Positions 29,358-39,472 of a DNA stretch of 64,000 nucleotides are shown here, piece by piece. The first letter of the stretch is position 1, and every line of letters starts with the position of its first letter. The notes under the pieces are model-generated. The model searched no databases and was not told where the DNA came from. It was given only the letters and a program-made list of their open reading frames with translations. The position numbers were made by a program, and so were the translations under genes. The stretch spans positions 372,001 to 436,000 of the forward strand of contig CAJIYP010000001.1 in assembly GCA_905181705.1 (NCBI GenBank). Direction: 5' to 3'. Source of the DNA: Cryomorphaceae bacterium BACL29 MAG-121220-bin8 (GTDB lineage Bacteria; Bacteroidota; Bacteroidia; Flavobacteriales; Flavobacteriaceae).

Positions 29358-30422
29358 TTAAAAAAGATTTTCTAATCTATTTTTTTGAATTGATTGCCAA
29401 CCTATTGTACACAATAATCTTGTCATTTTGTTAAGGTCTTTAAATTTTTTATCAGATGTTAATCCTTTTTTATAACGATAATAAATTTGTTGTACAATAA
29501 CCGCTATTTTAAATAATCCATATACATAATAGAAAACTAGATTTTCCATACTTCTTCCACTTTTGTCTCCATACATATCAACTAACTCCATTCTGCCTGG
29601 ATTTCCAAGTTCAGCAGTTGGGTAGTTCATACCTTCTATAATCATCTTATGATCTGTAGACATTGTCCAATAAGCTAGTGATGTTCCAAGGTCCATTAAA
29701 GGATCTCCTAGTGTACACATTTCCCAATCTAATATTGCTTTTATATTATTCCACGAATTATCTTTAAAAACAATGTTATCATATTTATAGTCGTTATGAA
29801 TCAAACTATATGTATATTTTTTAGGTTGATTTTTTTCTAACCATTTCATTATTTTTTCAGATTCTGGAATCTCTTCAGTTGCAGCATTTAAATATTGTTT
29901 ACTCCAGTTTCTTACTTGTCTTTCAACATAACCCTGAGGCTTTCCTAAATCACTTAAACCAATTGTATTAAAATCTAATTCATGAAGTTCTACAAATGTA
30001 TTTAACCAGTTTTGGGCTATTTTGGAGTATTCTTCTGAAGAAATATTTCTAGAGCTAGCTTCTTTTCTAGATAAAATAATCCCTTCTATTTTTTCCATTA
30101 TGTAAAATGGGGCACCTATAATAGAATTATCATTTGAAAAAACATGAGCAGTTGGAGCTTTTTTAAAACCTTTGTTGAGACCAGTCAATACTTTGTATTC
30201 ACGTCCCATGTCGTGACCGTACTTTATTGCGCCTTTTGGAGGGCGTCTAAGGACGAGTTCTTTGTTATCAATTTTTAATAGATAAGTTAAATTAGAAAAA
30301 CCATTTGAATACTGTTCTACTAAAAGTTCATTGTTGAAACTACTAATTAATTGATTTTCAAGTAAAAAACTTTTTAAAGAAACTTCGTTAAGTTCTTCTC
30401 CTTTCCTTACTATCTGACTCAT
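29358..30422 (-). CDS. APH-family phosphotransferase, ACAD10/11 kinase-like
   Basis: 354 residues with a protein-kinase-like fold. [13 protein letters not shown] is the Brenner catalytic loop (Asp base, Asn Mg ligand) and [17 protein letters not shown] the metal-binding segment, in the form seen in the kinase domain of ACAD10/ACAD11 and in bacterial Lva[22 protein letters not shown] supplies the ATP-binding region. Known relatives phosphorylate the 4-hydroxyl of 4-hydroxyacyl-CoAs. The ATG overlaps the stop of the upstream acyl-CoA dehydrogenase by 4 nt. Confidence 0.85.
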   Translation of the reverse strand: MSQIVRKGEELNEVSLKSFLLENQLISSFNNELLVEQYSNGFSNLTYLLKIDNKELVLRRPPKGAIKYGHDMGREYKVLTGLNKGFKKAPTAHVFSNDNSIIGAPFYIMEKIEGIILSRKEASSRNISSEEYSKIAQNWLNTFVELHELDFNTIGLSDLGKPQGYVERQVRNWSKQYLNAATEEIPESEKIMKWLEKNQPKKYTYSLIHNDYKYDNIVFKDNSWNNIKAILDWEMCTLGDPLMDLGTSLAYWTMSTDHKMIIEGMNYPTAELGNPGRMELVDMYGDKSGRSMENLVFYYVYGLFKIAVIVQQIYYRYKKGLTSDKKFKDLNKMTRLLCTIGWQSIQKNRLENLF

Positions 30423-31630
30423 TTTTCTAACTGCTCTTTGACCAAGTTTCTACCAAGTTGGTACATATGAACCTCATCAGGACCATCAGCGAGTCTAATA
30501 GCTCTAGCGTATACATAAAAAGAGGCAAGTGGAGTGTCTTGTGAGACTCCCATTCCTCCAAATGCTTGAATAGCTCTATCTACTACATTACATGCCATTT
30601 GGGGAACAACAATTTTAATCATTGCAATCAAATTGGTAGCCTTTTTTGCGCCAAATTGGTCAATTTTATCTGCAGCTGCTAAAGTTAATAGTCTAGCTTG
30701 CTCTATCTCACAAGCAGATTTAGCAATATCTTGTCTAATACTACTGTAAGTTTTAAGTTTTTTACCAAAAGTTTCTCTCTCATCAACCCTTTTACACATC
30801 ATATTTAAAGAACGTTGGGCAGCTCCAATTAATCTCATGCAATGGTGGATTCTGCCAGGGCCTAATCTTCCTTGAGCCACTTCAAACCCTCTTCCTTCCC
30901 CTAGGATCATATTTTTAATAGGTACCCTAACATTTTTTAGTTCAATTTCTGCATGACCTTCTGGTGAATCAAGGTAACCAAAAACTCTTAATGGTCTAAC
31001 AATTGTAACTCCAGGTGTTCCAGCAGGAACTAAAATCATACTTTGTTGAACATGTCGAGATGCGTTAGGATCTGTTTTTCCCATTAAAATATAAATCTTA
31101 GTACTAGTATTCATTCCACCCGAGGACCACCATTTTTTACCATTTATGATATACTCATCTCCATCTCTTACAATCGAGGTCTCAATATTAGTTGCATCAG
31201 AGGATGCTACATCAGGCTCTGTCATCAAGAAAGCAGATCTTATTTCACCTTCCATAAGTGGTTTAAGCCATTTTTCTTTTTGCTCATTTGTACCATATTT
31301 TGCTAATACTTCCATGTTACCAGTATCTGGAGCAGAACAGTTAAATATTTCTGAAGAATAAGAACTTCTACCCATTAATTCAGCTAAGGGAGCATATTCT
31401 AAATTAGTCAAACCCGGACTTAATTTTCCATATCCTTTGGGAAGGAATAAATTCCATAACCCTTCTTTTTTTGCTAAACTTTTTAAAACTTCTAATTTTG
31501 GAGAATGTTTCCAAGGATTATTAATCCTAAATTCTAAGATCTCATTTTCATTTGGAAAAATATGTTTTTGCATGAAATCATCTAGTTTTTTTTGTAGCTC
31601 TAGTGATTTTTTTGTGTATTCAAAGTTCAT
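30419..31630 (-). CDS. Acyl-CoA dehydrogenase family protein, ACAD10/11-like
   Basis: 403 residues with the FAD-binding ACAD fold: [78 protein letters not shown] and [16 protein letters not shown]. The last blocks are those of the ACAD10/11 subfamily, which works on 4-phosphoacyl-CoA rather than ordinary acyl-CoA. The unit with the overlapping APH gene is the unfused equivalent of the animal ACAD11 polypeptide. It is preceded 21 nt upstream by an SDR. Confidence 0.9.
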   Translation of the reverse strand: MNFEYTKKSLELQKKLDDFMQKHIFPNENEILEFRINNPWKHSPKLEVLKSLAKKEGLWNLFLPKGYGKLSPGLTNLEYAPLAELMGRSSYSSEIFNCSAPDTGNMEVLAKYGTNEQKEKWLKPLMEGEIRSAFLMTEPDVASSDATNIETSIVRDGDEYIINGKKWWSSGGMNTSTKIYILMGKTDPNASRHVQQSMILVPAGTPGVTIVRPLRVFGYLDSPEGHAEIELKNVRVPIKNMILGEGRGFEVAQGRLGPGRIHHCMRLIGAAQRSLNMMCKRVDERETFGKKLKTYSSIRQDIAKSACEIEQARLLTLAAADKIDQFGAKKATNLIAMIKIVVPQMACNVVDRAIQAFGGMGVSQDTPLASFYVYARAIRLADGPDEVHMYQLGRNLVKEQLEK

Positions 31631-31651
31631 GGGTTAATATTTATGTAATTT

Positions 31652-32437
31652 TTAAAAATTATCTATTAAAGGAGAGTGTAACAAACCTCCATCATTTACT
31701 ATAGTTGATCCTGTCATGTAAGAACTAGCATCAGATGCTAAAAATACAGCTAATCCTGCCATTTCATCTGGTGTTGAAACTCTTCCTAAAGCAGCATTTT
31801 TCAAAAAACTTTTGTAAGCCGCTTCATGCTCAAGTAAGGCAGCGCTTAATTTAGTTTTAACATATCCAGGGCATATCATATTTACTCTAATATTATCTTT
31901 ACCCCATTCGATTGCTTGATTTTTTCCAAGCATGATTAAAGCAGTTTTACTGATATTATAAGCAGCCATCATTTTAGATGGATGTAAACCCTCTACAGAA
32001 CTTACGTGAATAATACTTCCCCCTTTTTGATTCTTCATAACAGGGTAAACAAGATTACTTAAGGATATAGCAGAATTAATATTAATATCCATTGTTTTTT
32101 GGTAAATATCTAAAGGCATCTTTTCAATAGGACCAAAATATGGATTCGTTCCTGCATTGTTAATCAGAATATCAATACGTCCATATTTTTTCATTACTTT
32201 TTCAACTAATTCTTCTTGTTGTTCTTTTTTCGCAACGTGACATTCAATGCCAATTGCAGTGAGCCCTAGAGAATTAAAATCAGAAGCAACTCTATCTACT
32301 GCTTCTTGTTTTCTACTACTTATTACGACTTTCGCTCCAAATTCAGCTAAGCCTCTTGCCATAGCTTCTCCGATTCCTTTTGATGCACCAGTAACAATAG
32401 CAACTTTGTTAGCCAGATTAAATTTTTCTTTTATCAT
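31652..32437 (-). CDS. SDR family oxidoreductase
   Basis: 261 residues. TGASKGIGEAMARGL binds NAD(P), NNAGTNPYFG is the structural motif, and the catalytic Ser-Tyr-Lys is seen in SSVEGLHPSKMMAAYNISK. The C-terminal MTGSTIVNDGGLL is typical. It is first in the SDR-ACAD-APH-phosphatase operon. A ketone/hydroxyl interconversion on the same acyl chain (as LvaD does in levulinate degradation) fits but is inferred. Confidence 0.88.
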   Translation of the reverse strand: MIKEKFNLANKVAIVTGASKGIGEAMARGLAEFGAKVVISSRKQEAVDRVASDFNSLGLTAIGIECHVAKKEQQEELVEKVMKKYGRIDILINNAGTNPYFGPIEKMPLDIYQKTMDININSAISLSNLVYPVMKNQKGGSIIHVSSVEGLHPSKMMAAYNISKTALIMLGKNQAIEWGKDNIRVNMICPGYVKTKLSAALLEHEAAYKSFLKNAALGRVSTPDEMAGLAVFLASDASSYMTGSTIVNDGGLLHSPLIDNF

Positions 32438-32448
32438 TTTTTGTTAAG

Positions 32449-32456
32449 TATCTTTG
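32449..32456 (+). promoter_or_regulatory. -7 promoter element of the CoA-transferase operon
   Basis: TATCTTTG is an exact TAnnTTTG match in the 83-nt divergent region, 64 nt before the scoA ATG. The corresponding minus-strand promoter for the SDR operon is not obvious. Confidence 0.4.
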
Positions 32457-32520
32457 TATTAAAGCTAAATTACCAATTTAATGTGGTTTTTATTTTGTTA
32501 AATATAAAAAGTCAAGTTAT

Positions 32521-33219
32521 ATGATAGATAAACGTGTTAGAAATGTATCGAACGCTTTGGAAGGAATATCTGATTCTATGACTTTAATGCTAGGTGGTTT
32601 TGGTTTATGTGGAATTCCAGAAAATTGTATTTCTGAATTAGTGAATATGAAAGTAAAAAACATTACTTGTATTTCAAATAATGCAGGTATAGATGATTTC
32701 GGATTAGGCTTGTTATTAAAAGATAAACAAATAAAAAAAATGATTTCATCTTATGTTGGCGAAAATAACGAGTTTGAAAGACAAATGCTCGAAGGAGAGT
32801 TAGAAGTTGACTTAATCCCTCAGGGAACTCTAGCAGAAAGATGTAGAGCTGCTCAGGCAGGTATTCCAGCATTCTATACTCCGGCTGGATTTGGTACAGA
32901 AGTTGGAGAGGGAAAAGAATTTAGAGATTTTAATGGAAAAATGCATTTAATGGAGACTGCATTTAAAGCAGACTTCTCAATAATAAAAGCTTGGAAGGGA
33001 GATAGTGCAGGCAACTTAATATTTAAAGCCACAGCAAGAAATTTCAATGCCTGTATGGCGGGTTCTGCAAAAATTACAGTTGCAGAAGTTGAGGAATTAG
33101 TTCCAGTCGGATCCTTAAATCCTGATCATATACATATTCCTGGAATTTTTATTCAAAGAATTTTTCAAGGAAATAAATACGAAAAGAGAATTGAGAAAAG
33201 AACAGTTCAAGCTAAATAG
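32521..33219 (+). CDS. scoA: 3-oxoacid CoA-transferase subunit A
   Basis: 232 residues. MLGGFGLCGIPENCI, ISNNAGIDDFGLGLLL, YVGENNEFERQMLEGELEVDL, PQGTLAERCRAAQAGIPAFYT and GSLNPDHIHIPGIF are the conserved blocks of the succinyl-CoA:3-ketoacid CoA-transferase A chain. It pairs with the subunit B gene 5 nt downstream. The enzyme moves CoA between succinate and acetoacetate, linking HMG-CoA lyase and thiolase products to the TCA cycle. Confidence 0.95.
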   Translation: MIDKRVRNVSNALEGISDSMTLMLGGFGLCGIPENCISELVNMKVKNITCISNNAGIDDFGLGLLLKDKQIKKMISSYVGENNEFERQMLEGELEVDLIPQGTLAERCRAAQAGIPAFYTPAGFGTEVGEGKEFRDFNGKMHLMETAFKADFSIIKAWKGDSAGNLIFKATARNFNACMAGSAKITVAEVEELVPVGSLNPDHIHIPGIFIQRIFQGNKYEKRIEKRTVQAK

Positions 33220-33224
33220 AATAT

Positions 33225-33884
33225 ATGTCTTTAGATAAAATTGGTATTGCAAAAAGGATAGCTCAGGAAGTTAAAAGTGGGCATTATGTTAATTTAGGGA
33301 TAGGAATCCCAACCCTTGTAGCCAATTATATAAACAAAAAATTAGAAGTAGAATTTCAAAGTGAAAATGGATTACTTGGAATGGGCCCATTTCCTGTAAG
33401 TGGTCAGGAGGATGCTGATTTAATCAATGCAGGGAAACAAACAATAACAACACTTCCAGGTGCTAGTTTTTTTGATTCCTCTACTAGTTTTAGTATGATT
33501 CGTGGACAACACGTAGACTTAACTATTTTAGGGGCTATGGAAGTTTCTGAAAATGGAGACATAGCAAATTGGAAAATACCAGGAAAAATGGTGAAAGGTA
33601 TGGGAGGGGCAATGGATTTAGTTGCCTCAGCACAAAATATTATAGTAGCCATGATGCATACCAATAGGCAAGGGGAGTCTAAATTATTAAAGAAGTGTTC
33701 ATTGCCTCTTACTGGTATTGGTTGCATTAAAAAAATTGCAACAAACTTAGCTTTTCTTGAGATAGTTCAAGATGGATTTAAACTTATTGAAAGAGCTCCA
33801 GGTGTAAGTGTTAAACAAATAGTGGATTCAACTCAAGGTAATTTAATAGTTGAGGGAGAAATTCCTGAAATGAAAATATTTTAA
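33225..33884 (+). CDS. scoB: 3-oxoacid CoA-transferase subunit B
   Basis: 219 residues. NLGIGIPTLVANYI, FQSENGLLGMGPFP with the CoA-accepting Glu in SENG, FDSSTSFSMIRGQHVDLTILGAMEV and MGGAMDLV define the B subunit. Its stop overlaps the 3' end of the convergent nitronate-monooxygenase-like gene by 4 nt; no terminator separates them. Confidence 0.95.
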   Translation: MSLDKIGIAKRIAQEVKSGHYVNLGIGIPTLVANYINKKLEVEFQSENGLLGMGPFPVSGQEDADLINAGKQTITTLPGASFFDSSTSFSMIRGQHVDLTILGAMEVSENGDIANWKIPGKMVKGMGGAMDLVASAQNIIVAMMHTNRQGESKLLKKCSLPLTGIGCIKKIATNLAFLEIVQDGFKLIERAPGVSVKQIVDSTQGNLIVEGEIPEMKIF

Positions 33885-34846
33885 GAATATTTTTTTAAAA
33901 TTTCGCTCTGATCATTAATAGCACTAGTAAATTCTTTTTTCAGACTATCTATTAGACTCTCTGTCGAGGGACAATCTTCAATAGTTGTTACTCCTTGTCC
34001 AGCTGACCAAATTGTACTCCAAGCTTTTGCCTCGTTTTCAACATCCATTTTAGCTTTATCACCCCACATCTCTTCTGTAATTCCCATAGCTTCTAAACTA
34101 GGTTTTAAGAAATTAGCATTAACACCTGAAACAGCTGCTGTATAAACTATGTCACTTGCAGAAGAATCTATAATCATTTGCTGATATTTTTCGTCTGCCT
34201 GACTTTCTTTTGTATTTATGAATCTAGTACCCATATAGGCTAAATCTGCTCCCATTTGCATTGCAGAAGCTACATCTCTTCCATTTGAAATACAGCCAGA
34301 AAGAAGAATTGTTTTATCAAAAAAACTTCTAACCTCTGAAATAAAAGGCATCGGATTTAGTGTTCCTCCATGTCCTCCTGCTCCAGCTGCTACTAGTATT
34401 AGTCCATCCACTCCAGCCTGAGCCGCTTTTTCTGCATGTCTTTTCTTGATTACATCGTGAAATACTAGCCCTCCATAGGAATGAACAGCATTAACAAGTT
34501 GACTTACTGCACCTAAAGAAGTAATGATTATCGGTACCTTATGTTTCATGCAAATAGCAAGATCTTTTTGAACTCTAGGGTTAGATTGATGAACTATTAA
34601 ATTAACTCCAAAAGGGGCTGCTTTCTTTCCAGTTTCACTTTCAAATTTTTCTAATTCATTTTTTATTTCAATTACCCATTCTTCAAATCCCTCAGTGGTT
34701 CTTTGATTTAGGGCAGGAAAAGTTCCTACAATGCCATTTTTACAACATTCAATAACTAGTTTTGGTCCAGAAATTAAAAACATTGGCGCAGCTATTGCGG
34801 GAATGTTTAATTCATCTATAAATTCAGGTTTTTTCATTTTTTTCAT
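33881..34846 (-). CDS. NAD(P)H-dependent flavin oxidoreductase / nitronate monooxygenase family
   Basis: 321 residues, an FMN-binding TIM barrel. PAIAAPMFLISGPKLVIECC at the N-terminus, NLIVHQSNPR, AGVDGLILVAAGAGGHGG and ADLAYMGTRFINTKES (phosphate-binding region) match the nitronate monooxygenase/2-nitropropane dioxygenase superfamily. Members found in lipid or steroid catabolic regions often act as enoyl reductases or have unknown roles. Here it follows an SDR gene directly. Confidence 0.85.
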   Translation of the reverse strand: MKKMKKPEFIDELNIPAIAAPMFLISGPKLVIECCKNGIVGTFPALNQRTTEGFEEWVIEIKNELEKFESETGKKAAPFGVNLIVHQSNPRVQKDLAICMKHKVPIIITSLGAVSQLVNAVHSYGGLVFHDVIKKRHAEKAAQAGVDGLILVAAGAGGHGGTLNPMPFISEVRSFFDKTILLSGCISNGRDVASAMQMGADLAYMGTRFINTKESQADEKYQQMIIDSSASDIVYTAAVSGVNANFLKPSLEAMGITEEMWGDKAKMDVENEAKAWSTIWSAGQGVTTIEDCPSTESLIDSLKKEFTSAINDQSEILKKYS

Positions 34847-35596
34847 TTATACGTTTCCATATCCACCATCTATGGACATAGACGATCCATTAACAAATGA
34901 AGATTCATTTGATAATAGCCATACTATTGTATCTGCAACTTCTTTAGTGGTTCCAATTCTTTTCATTGGATTCACTTGAGTATTAAAATCTAATATTTTT
35001 TTAGGAACTGATTTTATCATTTCTGTATCGATAAATCCAGGACATACCGCATTTACTCTGATGTTATGAGTTCCGTATTCAATTGCTGCGGATTTTGTCA
35101 ATCCAAGTACTCCATGTTTTGAAGCACTGTAGGCCGAACCTCCTCCAACACCTTTAATACCTGCCATTGAGGCAATATTTACAATTCTTCCAAAACCATT
35201 TTGAAGCATGCATTGTATTTGAGATTGTAAACAACAGAATACTCCAGTAAGATTAATATTTAAGGTATTGTTCCAGTCTTTAACATCTAATGTATGAATA
35301 GGAGCTAAATTACCACCTATTCCTGCATTGTTAACAGCGAAATCAATACTACCCTCTTTTTTAAATATTTCTTTTATTGTGGAACTTATTTCTTCGCTTT
35401 TTGAAACGTCAAGAGAGTAAAAAACAGCTTTCCCTCCCATAGCAGTAATTTCTGAAACGGTTTCATTTCCACTTATCTCGTTAAAATCTGTAACAATTAC
35501 TTTTGCACCTTTAACAGAAAGAGCAACTGCTGTTGCTCTTCCAATTCCTGCACCCGCGCCTGTGACAAGGGCTGTTTTATTAATAAATTCTGACAC
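34847..35596 (-). CDS. SDR family oxidoreductase
   Basis: 249 residues with TGAGAGIGRATAVAL, NNAGIGGNLAPIHTLD, the Ser-Tyr-Lys set in ASMAGIKGVGGGSAYSASK, and SFVNGSSMSIDGGYGNV at the C-terminus. The classic SDR pattern gives no substrate. Its stop abuts the start of the flavin oxidoreductase, so the two are probably co-transcribed, perhaps as part of the unit that begins with the TonB receptor 15 nt upstream. Confidence 0.87.
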   Translation of the reverse strand: MSEFINKTALVTGAGAGIGRATAVALSVKGAKVIVTDFNEISGNETVSEITAMGGKAVFYSLDVSKSEEISSTIKEIFKKEGSIDFAVNNAGIGGNLAPIHTLDVKDWNNTLNINLTGVFCCLQSQIQCMLQNGFGRIVNIASMAGIKGVGGGSAYSASKHGVLGLTKSAAIEYGTHNIRVNAVCPGFIDTEMIKSVPKKILDFNTQVNPMKRIGTTKEVADTIVWLLSNESSFVNGSSMSIDGGYGNV

Positions 35597-35611
35597 TAAT
35601 AAATTAAATTT

Positions 35612-38377
35612 TTATAGTTCAAATTTTAATGTAGCCATTCCAGACATACCCATTTCTGGCATTCCTGGGAATACTGAATATTTTTCTCCAAGTAAGTTAT
35701 AAACAGCTAAATCAATTGATGTCTTAGAATTAATTTTAAGACCAAGGTTTGTGTCATATATGTTTCTTGATTCAACATTTCCTGAATATATTCCCATGTT
35801 AGCATTGAATCCATCATCATATTTATGAGACAATCCAAATACCCATTTACCAGAAGCATAGTTTAGTCCAGTTTTTACTCTTTGTTTAGAGTGATTCATG
35901 TAATACGAACCTGTAGCATCTAAAGCTCCAATTTCGTCTTGAGTAAATTCTGTTTCACTTATAGTAGAGTAATTTGCAAACATTGTCAAGTTATCAGATG
36001 GTTTCCATTTTATTGCAGTATCAAATCCCCAGTAACTAATTTTTCCAAAGTTTTTATATCCCATCATTATATGTCTACGTCCATCTTGAGGAGCTTGATC
36101 CGTTTCAATTATTCCAACGGCGCCAGTTAGTCCACCCTGAATGGCAGCACCTGCCATTGTATTAACCATCCCTGTAGCTAATTGGTTAGCAAATGGTTGA
36201 AAACCGTTAACTCCACCAAATATTGTATTGAAGGCATAAGCATAAGCAGAAGGAAAAACAGTAGCAGCAAAATCTGTAGCTAAGGTTGGTAATGCCACAA
36301 ATGGACTTAAGATTGTTTGAGCAAAAAAGTTTTCTTTATTTGCATTGTATATGTCAAAACTCCATGATACATTATCTGAAAGCATTCCATTAAAACCTAA
36401 CTCGTAAGTTTGACTCATTTGAAGAGTTCCTTTATCACCTCCCTCAAGTGGACCAAAAGGTCTACCATTCAAATCAACTAAAAAACCATCAGTAAAACCA
36501 CCTGTTCCAGCTATTGCGGCCAAAGTGTTTTGACTAGTTATCCAAGGAATAAAACCTGCTAAAGGTGTTCCAGGTAACATTGGAGCTATACCTCTAGCTA
36601 ACACTCCAAATAGAGTTGCATGAGGCATTCCTATTCCTGGGTTTGAAGGTACTGCTCCACCACCAAACAACCATTTAGTTTGTATGTTATCAAAAGTTTG
36701 AGCTTGAGAATTTCCTATCAAAAATACATCTAATCCCCCGCCAAAATCATTGACAGGAAGGTCTAAAAATAATGCTAATGCAGATGGGGGAGTGTAGGCC
36801 TTATTATAAGTAAGTCTAACACTGTGTCTAGGACTTGCTTGCCACACTAAACCAACTCTTGGTGAGAAAGAATTTTCTCCTAGAGCAGGAAAATAGTCCT
36901 TTCTTCCAGAAAGTGAAAGATTTAAATCATCTGTTAATTTTGTTTTGGAAGCAAAATATGCTCCGTATACCCTATAGTCGTCTTTATCTTCATTTCTTCC
37001 GAATGTTCTTGCGTAAGAATCAAATTTTGCAAACTTATGCTCAAATCCTAAAGATAAATCAGTGTTTAAAGCATCTAATGCAAGTTCATATTGAATTTGT
37101 AATTGAGATTGACTACTTTCTAAATAGAAAACTGAACCGTCTCTGTAATTAAAACCTATTTCATCCTCGTATTTTCCAGGAACGCTAGTAGTGTAATTGT
37201 ATTGCATAAACAAATTGTTGGATTTCATTCTAAATTGTAAAAATCCATTTGTTTGATTAGAAAAAAACTCACCTGTTCCACTTGCGAAAGCATTTCCAAT
37301 TGTATTTCCAATACCAGCAACAGTTGTTATAGAAAAATTATTATTTGGTCTGTAGTAAAGTGTCGCATCCGCACCTCTTGATGAATTGTTTTTCATATAA
37401 TCTGAAGTTTGTCCAACATTTTCACCATTTAAAGGATCTATGATATTTCTAGTGCCAGTTGCTCCAAATACTGCTGATTTTTGAGAATCTGAAAAATCCC
37501 ATTCTCCATTTTCAGTATATCTTAAATTAAATTTATATCCAAAAGTCTTGTCATCATTGCTAACTGCGTGTCTAAAAAATACAGATTTCATATTGAAATT
37601 ACCATTGCTTAATAAGGATCCCCCATTAGAAATTGCACCCATTTGAAGTTGTAAAGTACTTCCAGGATATTTAAAAGCATCTTTACTTTGGTAGTGAATA
37701 ACTCCAGCGTCAACTCCGGGTCCGTAAATAGCAGCTTGAGGTCCTCTGACAACTTCTACTCTTTCAAGATCTATTGTACTTAAATTAGTGTTTTCAGAAC
37801 TAAAGAAACCCATACCTATCTGAGTAATGTCTCTGTAATCTAACATTACAAGTGCAGAGGTAGAAAAAATATCTGCGTTGTCTCTCAAAGTAACATTAGT
37901 CAAATTAGCTCCTTGTTTGTCCACCTGAACTCCAACAATATTATCTAATAAAGTTACAGCATTAAAAGTTGGTCTATTTTCAATTTCCTTTAGACTTACA
38001 GTTGTTATAGAAGCTAATGATTCTGAGATTTTTTCAGCTTTTCTAGCGCCAGAAACCACAACTTCATCTAATTCTTTACCCGAAACGAGTGAAAGTGAAA
38101 TAAGTTGAGTAATTGATTTAACGACTAAGGTTTGATTTGAAAAGCCAAGGGAACTTACTTCTAATGTCCAAGGAAGATCTAAGTCTGATGAAATAGTAAA
38201 AACCCCATCTTCATCAGTTATAACTTCTGTGTTAGTACCTTGAATAATTACGTTTACACCAAAAAGGTTGTCTATCCCATCAGTGACTTTTCCAGTTACA
38301 GAGTTTGTTTGAGCATTGACCATTAAAAAGGTTGCTAAAAGAAGTGTTAAACTAGATAAATAAACTTTAAATTTCAT
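35612..38377 (-). CDS. TonB-dependent receptor with hydrophobic insert
   Basis: 921 residues: signal peptide to NAQ at about residue 23, a carboxypeptidase-regulatory-like domain (VTGKVTDGIDNLFGVNVIIQGT), a plug (ELDEVVVSGARKAEKISESL, IDLERVEVVRGPQAAIYGPG) and a beta-barrel ending in GMSGMATLKFEL. Residues about 535-750 are unusually rich in Ala, Gly, Phe and Pro (for example PHATLFGVLARGIAPMLPG), unlike an ordinary barrel loop. The setting among acyl-CoA enzymes suggests uptake of a hydrophobic or lipidic compound; this is inference. A perfect palindrome lies 47-63 nt upstream. Confidence 0.9.
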   Translation of the reverse strand: MKFKVYLSSLTLLLATFLMVNAQTNSVTGKVTDGIDNLFGVNVIIQGTNTEVITDEDGVFTISSDLDLPWTLEVSSLGFSNQTLVVKSITQLISLSLVSGKELDEVVVSGARKAEKISESLASITTVSLKEIENRPTFNAVTLLDNIVGVQVDKQGANLTNVTLRDNADIFSTSALVMLDYRDITQIGMGFFSSENTNLSTIDLERVEVVRGPQAAIYGPGVDAGVIHYQSKDAFKYPGSTLQLQMGAISNGGSLLSNGNFNMKSVFFRHAVSNDDKTFGYKFNLRYTENGEWDFSDSQKSAVFGATGTRNIIDPLNGENVGQTSDYMKNNSSRGADATLYYRPNNNFSITTVAGIGNTIGNAFASGTGEFFSNQTNGFLQFRMKSNNLFMQYNYTTSVPGKYEDEIGFNYRDGSVFYLESSQSQLQIQYELALDALNTDLSLGFEHKFAKFDSYARTFGRNEDKDDYRVYGAYFASKTKLTDDLNLSLSGRKDYFPALGENSFSPRVGLVWQASPRHSVRLTYNKAYTPPSALALFLDLPVNDFGGGLDVFLIGNSQAQTFDNIQTKWLFGGGAVPSNPGIGMPHATLFGVLARGIAPMLPGTPLAGFIPWITSQNTLAAIAGTGGFTDGFLVDLNGRPFGPLEGGDKGTLQMSQTYELGFNGMLSDNVSWSFDIYNANKENFFAQTILSPFVALPTLATDFAATVFPSAYAYAFNTIFGGVNGFQPFANQLATGMVNTMAGAAIQGGLTGAVGIIETDQAPQDGRRHIMMGYKNFGKISYWGFDTAIKWKPSDNLTMFANYSTISETEFTQDEIGALDATGSYYMNHSKQRVKTGLNYASGKWVFGLSHKYDDGFNANMGIYSGNVESRNIYDTNLGLKINSKTSIDLAVYNLLGEKYSVFPGMPEMGMSGMATLKFEL

Positions 38378-38423
38378 AATAGTTGTTTTGGTTAAATTAT
38401 ATTTTATTTCAATTAATATTGTA

Positions 38424-38440
38424 ATATGTTCTAAACATAT
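38424..38440. promoter_or_regulatory. Perfect 17-bp inverted repeat, candidate operator
   Basis: ATATGTT-CTA-AACATAT has two perfectly complementary 7-bp arms around 3 bp. It lies 47-63 nt upstream of the TonB receptor start and 4 nt past the hydrolase stop. No T run follows on either strand, so a terminator is unlikely. The size fits a TetR-, MarR- or GntR-type operator. Confidence 0.45.
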
Positions 38441-38444
38441 AAAA

Positions 38445-39467
38445 TTACGAATTTCTTAATATATGCGGCAAAATAATACTAATTATCCGGTTTTTAAAAT
38501 TTTTATTAAAATCATGCCCCATTCCTTTAATCATAACAAGTTTAGATCCGTGAATTAAAGATGCCATTTTTTTAGAATGACTCGCTTTTATCAGAGGGTC
38601 ATCGGAACCGTGAATTATTAATGTTGGGGTTGTGATTTTTTTTAATTTTCTATACCTGGAACCAGAATTTTTAATTGCTTTTTTGTGTTGATAAAATGCT
38701 TTTTTGTTGTAACCATTTCTTGTTTTGATCTCAAAAAGAGCTTTTTCTAATTCTTTTTCGTGATTATGAATGTAATTTCCAGTCCCTGCCCAAAGGTGAG
38801 ATAGTTTAAAATGAAATTTCAGTGCTTGGTTAAGATCTCTTTTTTTGTTTCGATAACCATAAATCATCTTTTTTAACTGCATTAATCTTTTACTATCTGA
38901 TTTTTCAGCTTCAGGATCAAATAAATGTGCTGTCGACATCAATGTAGTGAGAGACAATAATTTTTCAGGATAATTAATTGCTATAATTTGAGAAATCATA
39001 CCTCCCATTGAATAACCAATTAAGTGAAATTTATCTATTTTTAAATGATTGGTTACAGATAAGGCATCCAAAGCCATGTCATTTAAATTATAAGATTTTG
39101 AATTACTCCAGTTTGGCATCCAATCCGACATTCCTAACCCTCGATTATCAAATCTTATAATTCGAAAATCATTTTTTAGAATTGTACTGATCATTTGACT
39201 GGGCCACTGTATTAATGTTTCAGAAGAGCCATTAATCAATAAAATAGTTGCTTTGGGATTTTTACATAAACATAAATCTTCATAGAAGATTTTTACACCA
39301 ACATTGTTAGTGTAACCAGTTTTTCCTTTTATTAAATCAGGAACTTCTTTAAAGCGAATATTTGAAATTAGTTTTTCAATATAATTTTCTAAAACATTAT
39401 CTTTTGTTAGAGAATAATAAAACTTAAAGACAATCAATCCAATAATAAATGAAAGGATGAAATACAT
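38445..39467 (-). CDS. Alpha/beta hydrolase, membrane-anchored
   Basis: 340 residues from ATG 39467, which follows the ligase stop by 5 nt and starts the membrane segment (YFILSFIIGLIVFKFYYSL). An ATG at 39509 would add 14 residues and overlap the ligase. The fold is shown by LLINGSSETLIQWPSQM, FDNRGLGMSDW, the nucleophile elbow LIGYSMGGMIS, Asp in IIHGSDDPL and His in MIKGMGHDFNK. It probably hydrolyses an ester or lactone. It is co-transcribed with the acyl-CoA ligase. Confidence 0.85.
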   Translation of the reverse strand: MYFILSFIIGLIVFKFYYSLTKDNVLENYIEKLISNIRFKEVPDLIKGKTGYTNNVGVKIFYEDLCLCKNPKATILLINGSSETLIQWPSQMISTILKNDFRIIRFDNRGLGMSDWMPNWSNSKSYNLNDMALDALSVTNHLKIDKFHLIGYSMGGMISQIIAINYPEKLLSLTTLMSTAHLFDPEAEKSDSKRLMQLKKMIYGYRNKKRDLNQALKFHFKLSHLWAGTGNYIHNHEKELEKALFEIKTRNGYNKKAFYQHKKAIKNSGSRYRKLKKITTPTLIIHGSDDPLIKASHSKKMASLIHGSKLVMIKGMGHDFNKNFKNRIISIILPHILRNS

Positions 39468-39472
39468 CAAAC

